Source: Acidobacteriota bacterium (GTDB lineage: Bacteria; Acidobacteriota; Blastocatellia; Pyrinomonadales; Pyrinomonadaceae). Taken from it: DNA of 64,000 nt. Below are positions 49,419 through 59,115 of this stretch, in pieces. The translations under genes were made by a program, and so were the position numbers. Positions within the stretch are counted from its first letter, which is position 1. Every line of letters begins with the position of its first letter. The stretch is taken from positions 1 to 64,000 of the forward strand of contig JAIVJZ010000003.1 in the NCBI GenBank assembly GCA_020199775.1. The letters run 5' to 3'. The notes under the pieces were generated by a model that was not told the DNA's origin, did not search any database, and saw only the letters and a program-made list of their open reading frames with translations.

Positions 49419-52400
49419 TCACTTCGACTGCCAATCGCCGACGATGACGAAGGGCGACCAGTAGAAGGGCGCGCTGTAACGCTTGCGCGCGATCATGGCG
49501 AGTTGCGACGCGCGCATCGCGGCGGGCGCGCCTTCCCCTCCCGCGAGGAGACGCCGGTAAAACTCCGGCATCAACTCGGCAGTTGACTTGTCCCCGACAG
49601 ACCAGAGGCTGACGCCGACGGTGGGCGCGCCCGCGTACATGAAGGCGCGCGTCAAGCCGATGACGCCCTCGCCCCGTCGCTCGCGGCCGAGCCCCGTCTC
49701 GCAGGCCGACAGCATCACGAGCGGCGAGCCGAGTCGCAAGTTGAAGATTTCGTCCGTGCGTAGAAAGCCGTCCGCATTCGTCTGGCCGACGAGCGAGAAC
49801 GCGAGCCCGGTGAACTGCGGGCGTTCCGAGTCGAGCAGCCCGTGCGTGGCGAAGTGCAGGACGCGGTAGCCGTCGAGCTTGCGCGCGTGCAGGTTCCCCT
49901 CGCTCGCGTCGAAGTCGAGCCACACGTCGGCCTGCCCGCCGGAGGAGCGCGCGAGTTTGGCGATCTCCTCGGCCTCGGAGCGCGTGCCGTCGAGTCGCGC
50001 CAACTTCAAATTACTGTTCCGCACATTCGTCACGTCCGCGAGCGCGCTCGCGAGCGCGAGACGTTGCACCGATTCGCGCGCCCGCGTCGCGCCCTGCGAC
50101 GAACCCTGCAAGCGCAGGTCGCCCGCGTCGAAAACGGGATCGGCCACGAGGAGCATCCCGCCGCGCGCCGCCCTGCTGTTGTCGCGCCCCGCCTGCCGCC
50201 TGACTTCCGCGACCACCGAAGCGGACGGCGCATACACCACCTCGTTCGTCCTGACGAGATAGGAGAGCGTCGAATAGTCAACGCCCTGTGTGTTCGTCAC
50301 GAGCGATTCGAAGGGCACGTAGTTGAGCGCGCCTTCGGGGACGACGAGCACGCGCCGTTGGCCGAGACTCGACGCGGCCGGGGCGACGATCATCCCGTAG
50401 AGCGCGTGCGCGGCCGACGCATACGCGCTCACGTTGGCCGGAGCGGTCGAAGGGCTGCCGAGCGTCAGCCCGCGCGTGCCCTCGACGTTGATGCCCGCGA
50501 TGGCGCGGCGCACGCCCGCCGGTATCAACTGCTGCCGCAACTCGATGGCCTGTCTCTCGATCCGTTCGCGCGACGGCAGGCGGTGCAGTGTCAGTCCCGT
50601 CCGCGTCGCCGCGAACAGGTACGACTGGTGCGCGCCCAAGCTGTATTCGAGCAGCACGGTCGAATCGTCCAACACCTGCCGCTGCACTTCGGCGAGCGTC
50701 AGCGGTTCGGCGCGCACGAGCGCGGCGTAGCGCGGGCTGCTCGTCCTGATCTGGTTTTCCAGACTGTCGAACTCGACCGAGAGCCGTTCCAGTTCCGCTT
50801 CCAACTCGGCGACGGTCTGTTTCGGTGCGTCCGGCTGTAGACTGACGCCGCCGAGCAGATTCGCGATCTCCTGTTGCCGCGCCATGTTCGCGGCCTTGCG
50901 TTCGACGAGCGCGGCGGGCACGCCCTCGCGCAACTCCGCGCGCGCGTCGCCGAGCATGTCGAGCAACGAACGCGCTTTGCCCTGTTCCACGATGCGGAAG
51001 GCTTCGGCGGCGTAAGTCAACGACTGGCCTTCGAGCGGGCGCGCGCCTTCTTGCGCGTTCGACGCGTGCGCCGACGCCCGACCGCGCGACGCGGGCGGCG
51101 CATTCATCAGCACCAACTCCGCGAGCACGCCCGCCGCTTCGTCGAACACGTCTTTCGTCGTCGCCAGAAAATTGCTCCGCGCGTTGTCGGCGCGCACGCT
51201 CCCGGCAAACAGCGTCTCGATGATGTCGAGCGCGGCGCGATAATGCTTGAGCGCGGCGTCTCTATGTTTGGCTTCGGCCTGCGCGTCGCTTGCGCCCGCT
51301 GCCATCACCCAGTGAGTCTTGCCGAGGCCGCGCTCCGCGCCCCACGTCAACTCCGCGCGCCCGTCCTGACGCGCGATTTCGGCGGCCTGCCCGTAGAACT
51401 TGAGGGCGTCCGCGAAACGACTTTGACCGAGGGCGATGTCGCCGAGGCTCGTGCGCGCCACGGCGCGAAAGAGACGCGCGGCGGCGAGATTCCCGGCGGG
51501 CGCGTCGCGCTCGGCGGCGGCGAGCACGTTGCGATAGTGCGCCTGCGCCGAATCCATCCGGTTGTTGTCGAAGTCAGCGCGCGCGAGTCTGAGTTCGCTC
51601 GTGGCGTAAGCGAAGAAGAGACGGTAGAAATCGAAACAGGCCGAAGGAGCGTTTGGTTGTCCGGCGGCGTTCTCCGCGTTCGACGCATTCTCGTAGGGTT
51701 GACCGGCGGGCGCGAACCGCTGCCCCGCACCGCGCGGGGTTGAGTTCAGAGCGTCCTTAGCTTTGAGCGTGACTTTGAAAGGCGCGGCGAGTTGTTCGGC
51801 CGGGACGATCTGTTCGAACGGCTCGTAGCCGGGGGCGTTCACTTCCAACTTTAAAACTCGGCCGACGTGGATCGGCGGCAACACGGCGCGCCCCGCCGCG
51901 TTCGTCACCTCCCAGCAATCGCAATCAATCCCGTTCGGCCGTTGCGTCGAGAGCCGACCCTTCGCGCCCTTGATGGGATTGCCGTTCTCGTCCACCACGC
52001 GCAAATCCATGCGGCCGAGGTCGTCTAGTTTCTTCGGCGCGCGTCCCATGTTCGGCGGCTCGTTGTTCGACGCGTTGCCCGACGGCTTGTTCGACGCGTT
52101 GCCCGGCGACTTGTTCGGCGAACTGTTCGACGGATTGTTCGCGGGGTTGTTCGACGGCTTGCTTGAGTTATCGCCCGCCGGATTGTTGGTCGTGTTGCCG
52201 GGGGGATTGCGCGGCAGTTTATTGAGCGGACTGTTCGGCGTGTTGCCGCCGGACGTAATCATACTCGCCACGTTGTTCGCCGCGCTCAAGCTCGACGGGT
52301 CGATGCTCTGCGGGTTAATCGAAGGACACGAACCCAACCCCGGCAGCAACGCGCTGATGCTTGCGAACGAGGCCGAACCGCCGACGGTTCCACCCGCCCC

Positions 52401-52940
52401 GGAGTTGTTCCGGCCACCACTCGCACCCGCGCCCGCGTTCAGCCCCGCGCCGCCATTTCTCTTCTCTCCCCCGCCGATGCGCGCGAAGGCCGCGCGCGCG
52501 GCTTGCTCGTCGCCCGCGAGGTAATAGGCTTCGCCGAGTTTGGCGAACATGAGCGCGGCGTTGGCCGTCTCGCTCTGCGCGCGGAAGGCTTCGGCGGCGC
52601 GCAGGAAATGTTCGACGGCGGTCTGATACTGCCCGTGCCTGAGATAGATGTCGCCGAGCGCGTCCGAAGCGGCGGCAAGTCCGCTCCGGTCGTTCGCCCC
52701 GGTGAAGAGCCGGAGCGCGGATTCGAGGAGCGGGAGCGCGAGGTCTGCGCGATTGCGCCGGAGCAAAGTCGTGCCCTCCGCGAGCGCGCGCCGCGCCGCT
52801 TCCGCGTTCGCCGTGTCTGCCATCGCGGTGTTCGCGCCCGAGGACGCCGCCGCCGAAGTGAACGCGTGCGGCACGGGCGCGAGCGCGAGCAGGCACGCAA
52901 AAAACACGACGGGCAGCGCGAGATAAAAACGTTCGGACAT
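49419..52940 (-). CDS. Secreted TPR-CHAT caspase-like protease
   Basis: 1173 residues from ATG 52938-52940 (GGAGG upstream). Signal peptide (YLALPVVFFACLLALAPVPHA). TPRs at ~45-150 and ~440-640 flank a low-complexity Gly/Asn/Pro/Ser region (~155-300) and a carboxypeptidase-regulatory-like insert (~315-400, RMDLRVVDENGNPIKGAKG). The CHAT domain (~860-1173) has catalytic His ~1033 (VLHFATHGLLD) and Cys ~1080 (MLSACETG). CHAT enzymes are cysteine proteases of the caspase/gingipain clan; some act in antiphage or cell-death systems, but the signal peptide here points to the envelope. Confidence 0.92.
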   Translation of the reverse strand: MSERFYLALPVVFFACLLALAPVPHAFTSAAASSGANTAMADTANAEAARRALAEGTTLLRRNRADLALPLLESALRLFTGANDRSGLAAASDALGDIYLRHGQYQTAVEHFLRAAEAFRAQSETANAALMFAKLGEAYYLAGDEQAARAAFARIGGGEKRNGGAGLNAGAGASGGRNNSGAGGTVGGSASFASISALLPGLGSCPSINPQSIDPSSLSAANNVASMITSGGNTPNSPLNKLPRNPPGNTTNNPAGDNSSKPSNNPANNPSNSSPNKSPGNASNKPSGNASNNEPPNMGRAPKKLDDLGRMDLRVVDENGNPIKGAKGRLSTQRPNGIDCDCWEVTNAAGRAVLPPIHVGRVLKLEVNAPGYEPFEQIVPAEQLAAPFKVTLKAKDALNSTPRGAGQRFAPAGQPYENASNAENAAGQPNAPSACFDFYRLFFAYATSELRLARADFDNNRMDSAQAHYRNVLAAAERDAPAGNLAAARLFRAVARTSLGDIALGQSRFADALKFYGQAAEIARQDGRAELTWGAERGLGKTHWVMAAGASDAQAEAKHRDAALKHYRAALDIIETLFAGSVRADNARSNFLATTKDVFDEAAGVLAELVLMNAPPASRGRASAHASNAQEGARPLEGQSLTYAAEAFRIVEQGKARSLLDMLGDARAELREGVPAALVERKAANMARQQEIANLLGGVSLQPDAPKQTVAELEAELERLSVEFDSLENQIRTSSPRYAALVRAEPLTLAEVQRQVLDDSTVLLEYSLGAHQSYLFAATRTGLTLHRLPSRERIERQAIELRQQLIPAGVRRAIAGINVEGTRGLTLGSPSTAPANVSAYASAAHALYGMIVAPAASSLGQRRVLVVPEGALNYVPFESLVTNTQGVDYSTLSYLVRTNEVVYAPSASVVAEVRRQAGRDNSRAARGGMLLVADPVFDAGDLRLQGSSQGATRARESVQRLALASALADVTNVRNSNLKLARLDGTRSEAEEIAKLARSSGGQADVWLDFDASEGNLHARKLDGYRVLHFATHGLLDSERPQFTGLAFSLVGQTNADGFLRTDEIFNLRLGSPLVMLSACETGLGRERRGEGVIGLTRAFMYAGAPTVGVSLWSVGDKSTAELMPEFYRRLLAGGEGAPAAMRASQLAMIARKRYSAPFYWSPFVIVGDWQSK

Positions 52941-53326
52941 CCGTGGCCTCCGGTGACTCAAGCGGAAAACGAAGCGGGAGATTTCAAGGCAAGCTCGCGT
53001 TGATCGGAGATTGCGGCGGCATGATTTCTGCCCCTTCGGATCAACGTGTAATTCACGATGGTCGAATTTAGCACAACGGCCTCCCTAATTCCAAAGTCAT
53101 GCGCCCGCGCCCGCCGACATCCTTAATTACGTATTCGCCGCCCCGAACGGATGCGCTGGCATAACAGTTGCGACTGACCATTTATGGCCGAACCGAACGC
53201 ACGCAGACTATACAGTTTGCCGCCATTCTCTACGTTCGCGCCGTCCCGCATATAGTCAGGTTGCGACATTAACTACGGTCGCTTACGTCGAATTTACACG
53301 GTGATCAAGGTGAGAGGAGGCAACGT
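52941..53326. other. Divergent intergenic region, CHAT gene to small basic protein
   Basis: 386 bp. Both flanking genes start outwards from it. Lower GC than the surroundings; I see no repeat, no strong hairpin and no small ORF with a convincing ribosome site. Confidence 0.5.
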
Positions 53327-53695
53327 ATGAAATTCAACTTTGGAAGTTTGAAACGGACGGCCACGGGCGTGTTCGCCTGCGCCGCGCTGGCGCTTCCGGC
53401 GGGCGCGGGGTCGGGAGTGTCCGCGCAGAAGAATCCGCACAAAGACCATCAAAAGACGGAGAGGCGCGATCTGCGCCAACAGCAGCGATACGAGCGCAGG
53501 ACTGTGGGCACGAGTCGCAGCCTGCGCCGGGAGCACAAGGCCGAACGGCGTGACTTGAAGGCGCATCAGAAGGCGGAGAAACGCGTCTACAAGCAAACTC
53601 GCCGCTCCTCGGCGCGCCCCGGCTACCACTCCAACAACGGCCGCCGCATGTACCGCACGAACCGCCCCGTCTGGGCGCGCGCACGCCGCCGTTAA
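53327..53695 (+). CDS. Small secreted, highly charged helical protein
   Basis: 122 residues, ATG 53327 after GAGAGGAGG. Signal peptide to ~33 (GSGVSAQ), then a strongly basic stretch with ~18-residue quasi-repeats (HKDHQKTERRDLRQQQRYER, RREHKAERRDLKAHQKAEKR) predicted to form an amphipathic helix, and a Tyr/Arg/Asn tail. Likely binds polyanions in the envelope. Unknown family. Confidence 0.7.
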   Translation: MKFNFGSLKRTATGVFACAALALPAGAGSGVSAQKNPHKDHQKTERRDLRQQQRYERRTVGTSRSLRREHKAERRDLKAHQKAEKRVYKQTRRSSARPGYHSNNGRRMYRTNRPVWARARRR

Positions 53696-53716
53696 ATTCA
53701 GTCCACACTAAAAAAC

Positions 53717-53757
53717 TAAGGCGGGCGTCATCGACTCACTTGATGACGCCCGCCTTA
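53717..53757. terminator. Bidirectional terminator between convergent genes
   Basis: 16-bp perfect stem (TAAGGCGGGCGTCATC and inverse), 9-nt loop, AAAAA on the left and AATTT on the right, midway between two convergent stop codons. Confidence 0.88.
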
Positions 53758-53777
53758 AATTTCCCGCCTCGCCGGTG

Positions 53778-55046
53778 CTACTCGTAACGCAGACATTCAA
53801 TCGCGTCGAGCCGCGACGCCTTCATCGCAGGCCACACGCCGAAGACGAGGCCGACCCCGATTGATACCAGCAGCCCCGTCACCACCGCCCACAGCGGGAT
53901 CGCCGCCGGAAGCGAGGGCACGAAGAACATGATGAGTTGACTGATGAGGACGGCGAGCGCGACGCCGAGGATGCCGCCGAAGAGCGTCAGCGTCATGGCC
54001 TCGAAGAGAAACTGGTTGACGATGTCGCGGCGGCGCGCGCCGACGGCCTTGCGAATCCCGATCTCCTGCGTGCGCTCCGTCACCGACACGAGCATGATGT
54101 TCATCACGCCGATGCCGCCGACGAGCAGGCCGACCGACGAGATCGCGATGGCGATGAGGCCGACCATCGCCGTGATGCTGTCGAACTGTTCGATGAATGT
54201 GCTCGCCGTCTTCACGTCGAAATTGTTCGGCTCGCTGTATTTCACGCCGCGACGCGTGCGCAGTATTTCCTCCACCTGATCGAGCGCGGCCTCGGTCTGC
54301 CCCGCCTTCGCACGGATGACGAGGATGAGGAAGCGGCGCGCGGGCGCGATCTGGAGTCCGGTGCGGAAGGGCACGAGCACGGCGTTGTCTTCCTCGTTCT
54401 CGCCCATCACGGTGTTCTTGCGCTTGGCGAGCACGCCGATGATCTCGAAGACGTAGCCGCCCATCTTCACCTGTTTGCCGACGATGTTGTCGGGCTGATC
54501 TGGAAACAGCGCGTCGGCCGCGTTGACGCCGATGACCATCACATTGCGCCGGTAGATGTCGTCCTGATCCGAAATGAAGCGGCCTTCGCGCACGGAGGTG
54601 TTGAGCACGAAGGCGTGGTTGGCCGAGACGCCCTTCGTGTTGCCGCGCCGGTAGGTCTTGCCCTGATAGGTGATCGTGTCGTCGAAGGGGCCGCCGCCGT
54701 AGCCGATGTTCGGCGATTCGAAGGCCACGTCTTCAACCGCGCTCGCCGCCTTCAAAGCCTCGCCGTCTTCGGGCGTCAAGACCTTGCGCGTGCGCTCGTT
54801 TTGATCGCGCTCGCCGAGTTGCGGTCCCGTCGTCAGGTGAAACGCGTAGAGGTTGTTCGACCCGTACTCTTCCACGATGCGGACGATGTTGCCGCGCAAG
54901 CCCGTCAAAATCGACGCGATGACCACCGCCGTCAGGACGCCGATGACGATGCCGATGGTCGTCAGAATGCTTCTGAACTTGTGCGCCCGTATGCTGTCGA
55001 GCGACATCGCCAAAATTTCTTTCGTGAGCAATCCGGGCAGTCTCAT
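53778..55046 (-). CDS. MacB-like ABC permease (second of pair)
   Basis: 422 residues. One N-terminal membrane helix (ILTTIGIVIGVLTAVVIASI, ~28-48), a periplasmic MacB_PCD domain (~50-270) and a C-terminal FtsX block of three helices with VTERTQEIGIRKAVGARRRD. The ATG at 55046 is used; an internal Met at residue 14 is possible. MacB-type permeases work with an ATPase and a periplasmic adaptor; neither is adjacent. Confidence 0.9.
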   Translation of the reverse strand: MRLPGLLTKEILAMSLDSIRAHKFRSILTTIGIVIGVLTAVVIASILTGLRGNIVRIVEEYGSNNLYAFHLTTGPQLGERDQNERTRKVLTPEDGEALKAASAVEDVAFESPNIGYGGGPFDDTITYQGKTYRRGNTKGVSANHAFVLNTSVREGRFISDQDDIYRRNVMVIGVNAADALFPDQPDNIVGKQVKMGGYVFEIIGVLAKRKNTVMGENEEDNAVLVPFRTGLQIAPARRFLILVIRAKAGQTEAALDQVEEILRTRRGVKYSEPNNFDVKTASTFIEQFDSITAMVGLIAIAISSVGLLVGGIGVMNIMLVSVTERTQEIGIRKAVGARRRDIVNQFLFEAMTLTLFGGILGVALAVLISQLIMFFVPSLPAAIPLWAVVTGLLVSIGVGLVFGVWPAMKASRLDAIECLRYE

Positions 55047-55095
55047 AACTTCTTCCCTACACTCTCCGCTCTCAGTTTCTCGCCCGATGTGCGAT

Positions 55096-56340
55096 CTAAT
55101 TTCTAGTCAGCGCGACAATCGGATCGAGCCGCGACGCTTTATAGGCCGGGTAAAGTCCGGCGACCATGCCGATGCCGCCCGAAGACAGAACCGAGAGCAG
55201 AACGTAGCCGATGGTGATCGTCATCGGGATCGGGGTCGTCGCCGAGATGAGCGCGGCGAGGGCGGCGGCGAGCAGCAGGCCGAGGATGCCGCCGAGCGCG
55301 CACAGCGTCGAAGACTCGATCAGGAACTGCATCATGATCTGCTTGCGCCGCGCGCCGAGCGCCTTGCGCAGACCGATCTCGAAGGTGCGTTCCGTCACCG
55401 ACACGAGCATGATGTTCATCACGACGATTGCGCCGACGACGAGCGAGATGAACGTGATGGGCACGACGACGGCCGCAATCGCCCCCGTGAATTCGTCGAT
55501 CTGGCCGCCGAGTTCTTCCGTGTTGACGAGGCCGAAATCGTCCTCCTCGCTGCCGACGAGTTGGTGATAATTTCTGAGCGCGGTGCGCGCGTCTTCAATC
55601 GTGTACTGGAAGGTCTCGCGCGACGCGCCTTTGCCGTGAATCTGGATGTCGCGCGGTCGCCCGTAGATGCGCCCGAAGGTCGAGAGCGGGATGTAGACGT
55701 GTTTGTCCACGAGGTCGCCGAAGATGGGGCCGCGTTTTTCTTCCACGCCGACGACGCGCAGGGGCAGCCCGCCGACCTTGAGAGTTTTTCCGATGGGGTC
55801 TGTGTCGGGGAAGAACTTGTCTTTGATGTCGCCCCCGAGCACGACGACGAGCGCGCCGCTCTCCTCCTCTTCGGGCTGGATGAAGCGGCCGTCGCTCATC
55901 GTCTTGTCTTCGATGTCGCCCATGTTGGCCGTCACGCCGAAGACGATGCCGCCGTAAAAGCTCTTGCCGTCCTGCTCGAAGCTCGACCCGCGCCCGGCCT
56001 GCGCGCCGACCATCGCGCATTGGGTGCAGTGCTGGCGGAGCCATTCCATGTCCAGGTAACTGAGTCGCGGGTTGCGCCGCTGGCGACGCTCCAACTCCTC
56101 TTCCGACATCTCGCCGGAATTCGCCATGCGCGCGATCATGAAGTGGTTCGAGCCGAGCATCTTCCCGACCTTGTCGATGACGTAAGTGTTCAGCCCGCTG
56201 ATCGCCGCGCCGACGACGACCACGGACGCCACACCGATGATGATGCCGATCAAAGTCAGGAAGGCGCGCAGCTTGTGCGCGAAGATGGAGGAGAGCGCGA
56301 TGCGCGTGGCGTCGAGATAAAAGGTGTAAACGTTTCTCAT
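55096..56340 (-). CDS. MacB-like ABC permease (first of pair)
   Basis: 414 residues from ATG 56338-56340 (no clear Shine-Dalgarno). Same layout as the next gene: helix at ~25-50 ([20 protein letters not shown]), periplasmic domain, FtsX block with [20 protein letters not shown]. The two are tandem paralogues 49 bp apart and may form a heterodimer. Confidence 0.9.
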   Translation of the reverse strand: MRNVYTFYLDATRIALSSIFAHKLRAFLTLIGIIIGVASVVVVGAAISGLNTYVIDKVGKMLGSNHFMIARMANSGEMSEEELERRQRRNPRLSYLDMEWLRQHCTQCAMVGAQAGRGSSFEQDGKSFYGGIVFGVTANMGDIEDKTMSDGRFIQPEEEESGALVVVLGGDIKDKFFPDTDPIGKTLKVGGLPLRVVGVEEKRGPIFGDLVDKHVYIPLSTFGRIYGRPRDIQIHGKGASRETFQYTIEDARTALRNYHQLVGSEEDDFGLVNTEELGGQIDEFTGAIAAVVVPITFISLVVGAIVVMNIMLVSVTERTFEIGLRKALGARRKQIMMQFLIESSTLCALGGILGLLLAAALAALISATTPIPMTITIGYVLLSVLSSGGIGMVAGLYPAYKASRLDPIVALTRN

Positions 56341-56728
56341 AAAGCTGGAAGAAACCGGAGTGCGTCGGAACCGGGTCGCGAATGTATACGACGAAGCGGC
56401 GCGGAAGGTTTGCGGAACCTTGCGGCGCGCTCCCGTCCTGCGTCCCGCACGCCGCGACGGCCGGGCACAGGCGCGAAAAAAGCCCGCCCGCGCCTGAACG
56501 CGAGACGCTGCCGCTGACACCTTAAACGCCGGGGCGGGCGGCTTATTAACACGAATCGAGAGGTTGGAATTTCAGAGTGCGCCTGAACCGGCGGGCAACG
56601 AATCGTGAGAGTTGGATCAAGCCCGCGTGACGTTATCTCTCTATCCTGCGTTTGTTGTTCTCGCCGGATTCGTACTGCCGAGACTTTGCGCGCGCGACGA
56701 GGCCGCGCACTCGGCCGAAAGGAATCAG

Positions 56729-57358
56729 ATGCCCGCAAAATCTTCAACCGCCGCGAGCCTTTCGCGTCTCGCGCCTTTTGCGCCCGGCGGCGCGCCCGAT
56801 GCCTTGCGCGTCATCATCGAGACGCCGCAGGGCAGCCGCAACAAGTTCGACTACGACGAGGAACTCGGCCTCTTCAAACTCGGCGGCGTGCTGCCCGCCG
56901 GGGCAGTCTTCCCCTTCGACTTCGGCTTCGTCCCGTCCACCACGGGCGGCGACGGCGACCCGCTCGACGTGCTCGTGCTGATGGACGAGGCGGCCTTCGC
57001 CGGTTGCCTCGTCGAAGCGCGCCTCATCGGCGTCGTCGAAGCCGAGCAGACCGAAGAGGACGGCGTGGCGACGCGCAACGACCGCCTGATCGCCGTGGCC
57101 GCAAACGCGCGCAACCACAAAGAGGTGCGCTCGCTCGGACAACTGAACGGGAATTTGTTGGACGAGATCGAGCACTTCTTCGTCTCTTACAACGAAATGA
57201 AGGGGAAGCGGTTTGAGCCTTTAGGACGTTTCGGGCCGGAGCGCGCGCGGCGTGTGATCGAAGAAGGCGCGCGCCTGTTTCGCGCCGGCCGAAAGAAGGC
57301 GGGCGCGTCGAAGAAGGCGCGGAAGAGTTCGGGCGGCGGGACGAAGCGGCGGCGGTAA
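56729..57358 (+). CDS. Family I inorganic pyrophosphatase, diverged
   Basis: 209 residues from ATG 56729 (AAAGGAA upstream). The metal-binding signature GDGDPLDVLVL is intact and the fold order FDYDEELGLFKL ... FPFDFGFVP ... RNDRLIAVA ... LLDEIEHFFVSYN follows family I. Compared with E. coli Ppa, the Arg 43 position appears to be Gly, Tyr 55 is Phe, Lys 104 is Arg and Lys 142 is Asn (by eye). It ends in a basic Lys/Arg tail. Hydrolysis of pyrophosphate is expected but activity may be lower. Confidence 0.82.
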   Translation: MPAKSSTAASLSRLAPFAPGGAPDALRVIIETPQGSRNKFDYDEELGLFKLGGVLPAGAVFPFDFGFVPSTTGGDGDPLDVLVLMDEAAFAGCLVEARLIGVVEAEQTEEDGVATRNDRLIAVAANARNHKEVRSLGQLNGNLLDEIEHFFVSYNEMKGKRFEPLGRFGPERARRVIEEGARLFRAGRKKAGASKKARKSSGGGTKRRR

Positions 57359-57407
57359 TCCGCGCGCGGGGCGGGCGCGAAAAACTTTCGCCCGGACACA
57401 AAAAGAG

Positions 57408-57446
57408 GAGAAGCCGCGACACTTTCGTCCGTGTCGCAGGCTTCTC
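57408..57446. terminator. Hairpin between convergent pyrophosphatase and rpsU
   Basis: 15-bp stem with one bulged base (GAGAAGCCGCGACAC and inverse), 8-nt loop, followed by CTCTC. Probably the shared terminator. Confidence 0.65.
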
Positions 57447-57475
57447 TCTCGTGTGGAGCGCAAGCGGGTCTCGGT

Positions 57476-57685
57476 TTAGCCGCGCGGCTGGGCTTGCGGC
57501 GGGCGGCGTTTCTTCTTGTTGCGCTTGCGGGCGAGGGCGGATTTGAGTTTCGCCTTTTGCCCCTTCGACATGAAGAAGGCGTGTTTCTTCGCGTCTTTGA
57601 TGATCTCTTCGGTCATCACCTTGCGCTTGAAGCGGCGCAGCGCGCTCTCAATCGATTCACCTTGGTTGACGTTAACGGTTGCCAT
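57476..57685 (-). CDS. rpsU: Ribosomal protein bS21
   Basis: 69 residues, the family's normal length: MATVNVNQGESIESALRRFK, then RKVMTEEIIKDAKKHAFF and a basic tail. Needed for translation initiation on the small subunit. Confidence 0.97.
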   Translation of the reverse strand: MATVNVNQGESIESALRRFKRKVMTEEIIKDAKKHAFFMSKGQKAKLKSALARKRNKKKRRPPQAQPRG

Positions 57686-57811
57686 CTTATCTCCTGCTCT
57701 AAATTCTACGCGCGAAAGGCTTCCTCAAAAGTTGTTCGCGCGTGTTCGTTCTTCTCTTTGTTAATCAAAAACTTGCTAAAGGTCAAGCGGCGGGCGCGTG
57801 GAAGTCGCGCT

Positions 57812-58168
57812 TTACGTCGCGGCGCGGCCGTGGACGAGGCGGCGCATGCGATCCGAAAAGAGCACGTCTATTTTCTTCGGCTCGACGAGCGCCATCACTT
57901 CGCCGAGCCCGTAGGTCGGGTGGAGCATGGTCTGTCCGGCGCGGTAGGTGCGCGTCCAGTCGTAGGGCGTGCCGGTCTGCGCGCCTGCGCGCGTGCCCGC
58001 CGCCTGCGCGCTGTTTTTGAACGCGCTGCGCGTGCCGCACTTCGGGCAGTTGACGCGCGAGATCGACCCGCGCTTCGTCACCGTGGCGACGACGTGGCCG
58101 CGTTCCTCAGCGCACGCCTCGCACCATTTCTCCACACGGTCGCCCACGGCGTAAGTCTGTTTCTCCAT
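57812..58168 (-). CDS. Zinc-ribbon plus CarD/UvrD-tail-like (Tudor-type) small protein
   Basis: 118 residues. Cys pairs CEAC (16-19) and CPKC (41-44) form a zinc ribbon. After a linker (~50-68) comes YRAGQTMLHPTYGLGEVMAL and DVLFSDRMRRLVHG, matching the G-x-V-x-H-P-x-F-G-x-G-x-V barrel found in CarD, TRCF and the UvrD C-terminus (DUF3553-like), which contacts RNA polymerase or DNA. Lies between rpsU and infA on the same strand. Function unknown. Confidence 0.75.
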   Translation of the reverse strand: MEKQTYAVGDRVEKWCEACAEERGHVVATVTKRGSISRVNCPKCGTRSAFKNSAQAAGTRAGAQTGTPYDWTRTYRAGQTMLHPTYGLGEVMALVEPKKIDVLFSDRMRRLVHGRAAT

Positions 58169-58184
58169 AAAATCTCCGCGGAAA

Positions 58185-58250
58185 GTGAATCGTGAATCGT
58201 AAATCGAAAAAACTGTTCTCTCTATTCACGATTTACGATTTACGATTCAC
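58185..58250. repeat. Heptamer palindrome, GTGAATC type
   Basis: Left GTGAATC, GTGAATC, GTAAATC; right (inverse) GATTTAC, GATTTAC, GATTCAC. One heptamer differs between arms. It ends next to the infA stop (58252-58254). Confidence 0.9.
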
Positions 58251-58251
58251 C

Positions 58252-58473
58252 TCATTTATATCTGTAAGTGATCCGGCCTTTGGACAGATCGTAGGGGGAC
58301 ATTTCAACCTGCACGCGGTCGCCGGGGAGGATGCGGATAAAATTTTTGCGCATCTTGCCGCCGATTTGCGCCAGCACGATGTGCTCGCTGTTATCCAGAC
58401 GGACACGGAAGAAGGCGTTGGGCAGTTTATCTACTACGACGCCCTCGGCCGGAATGAGATCATCTTTAGCCAA
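58252..58473 (-). CDS. infA: Translation initiation factor IF-1
   Basis: 73 residues: [48 protein letters not shown]. Full-length S1/OB fold. Stand-alone, not next to ribosomal protein operons such as rpmJ. Confidence 0.97.
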   Translation of the reverse strand: MAKDDLIPAEGVVVDKLPNAFFRVRLDNSEHIVLAQIGGKMRKNFIRILPGDRVQVEMSPYDLSKGRITYRYK

Positions 58474-58719
58474 ACAAAGTCTCCTTTGGTTAAATCAAGC
58501 GCGACTGCGCCCGTGGAGGGAACGCCCGTCACGCTTTACCCGAAGTTGGCGAACGAGTTTGAGGAGTTTATCCGAGGGTTCTCGTCGCCATGTTGTTGTG
58601 CCCGCCGACGGTCGAAATCTTGACACCGAGAGCGCCCCGGCGACCGTGAACTTCCATCGCGTGGGGCGCTTCTCCGGTGTTGCTCTCGAAAGCGATCTAA
58701 ACTGACGCCGACTGACAGG

Positions 58720-59115
58720 TTACCAACGCGGCTCGCGGTCTCCGCCGCCGCCGCCATAACCGCTGCCGCCGCCACGGTTGCCGCCGCCACCGCCGCCGTA
58801 GCCGCCGCGTCCGCCACCACCGCCGCCGTAACCGCCGCGTCCACCGCCGCCGCCGCCGCCGCGATCTTCGCGCGGGCGGGCTTCGTTGACGCTCAGGTTG
58901 CGACCGTTGAAGTCCTTGCCGTTAAACTGCGTGATGGCCGCTTCGCCCTCTTCTTTGCTCGCCATTTCGACGAAGCCGAAGCCGCGCGAGCGTCCCGTAT
59001 CCCGATCCATCACGACCGAAGCCGACTCCACCGTCCCGACCTGTCCGAACAGTTCCTGCAAGTCTTCGCCCGTAGTTTTGAAATTGAGGTTGCCGACGTA
59101 AAGTTTCATTGACAT
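58720..59115 (-). CDS. Glycine-rich RRM RNA-binding protein
   Basis: 131 residues. One RRM (1-82) with RNP2 LYVGNL and RNP1 RGFGFVEM, then a Gly/Arg/Tyr tail (GGRGGYGGGGGGRGGYGGGG). Bacterial Rbp proteins of this form are cold-responsive RNA chaperones. Start MSMK; either Met is possible, GGAGGG lies upstream. Confidence 0.93.
   Translation of the reverse strand: MSMKLYVGNLNFKTTGEDLQELFGQVGTVESASVVMDRDTGRSRGFGFVEMASKEEGEAAITQFNGKDFNGRNLSVNEARPREDRGGGGGGGRGGYGGGGGGRGGYGGGGGGNRGGGSGYGGGGGDREPRW

Noticed and set aside
52030..52270. Tandem DNA repeat in the CHAT gene
   Set aside because: The 12-bp periodicity reflects an Asn/Pro/Ser/Gly-rich linker in frame, not an independent element.
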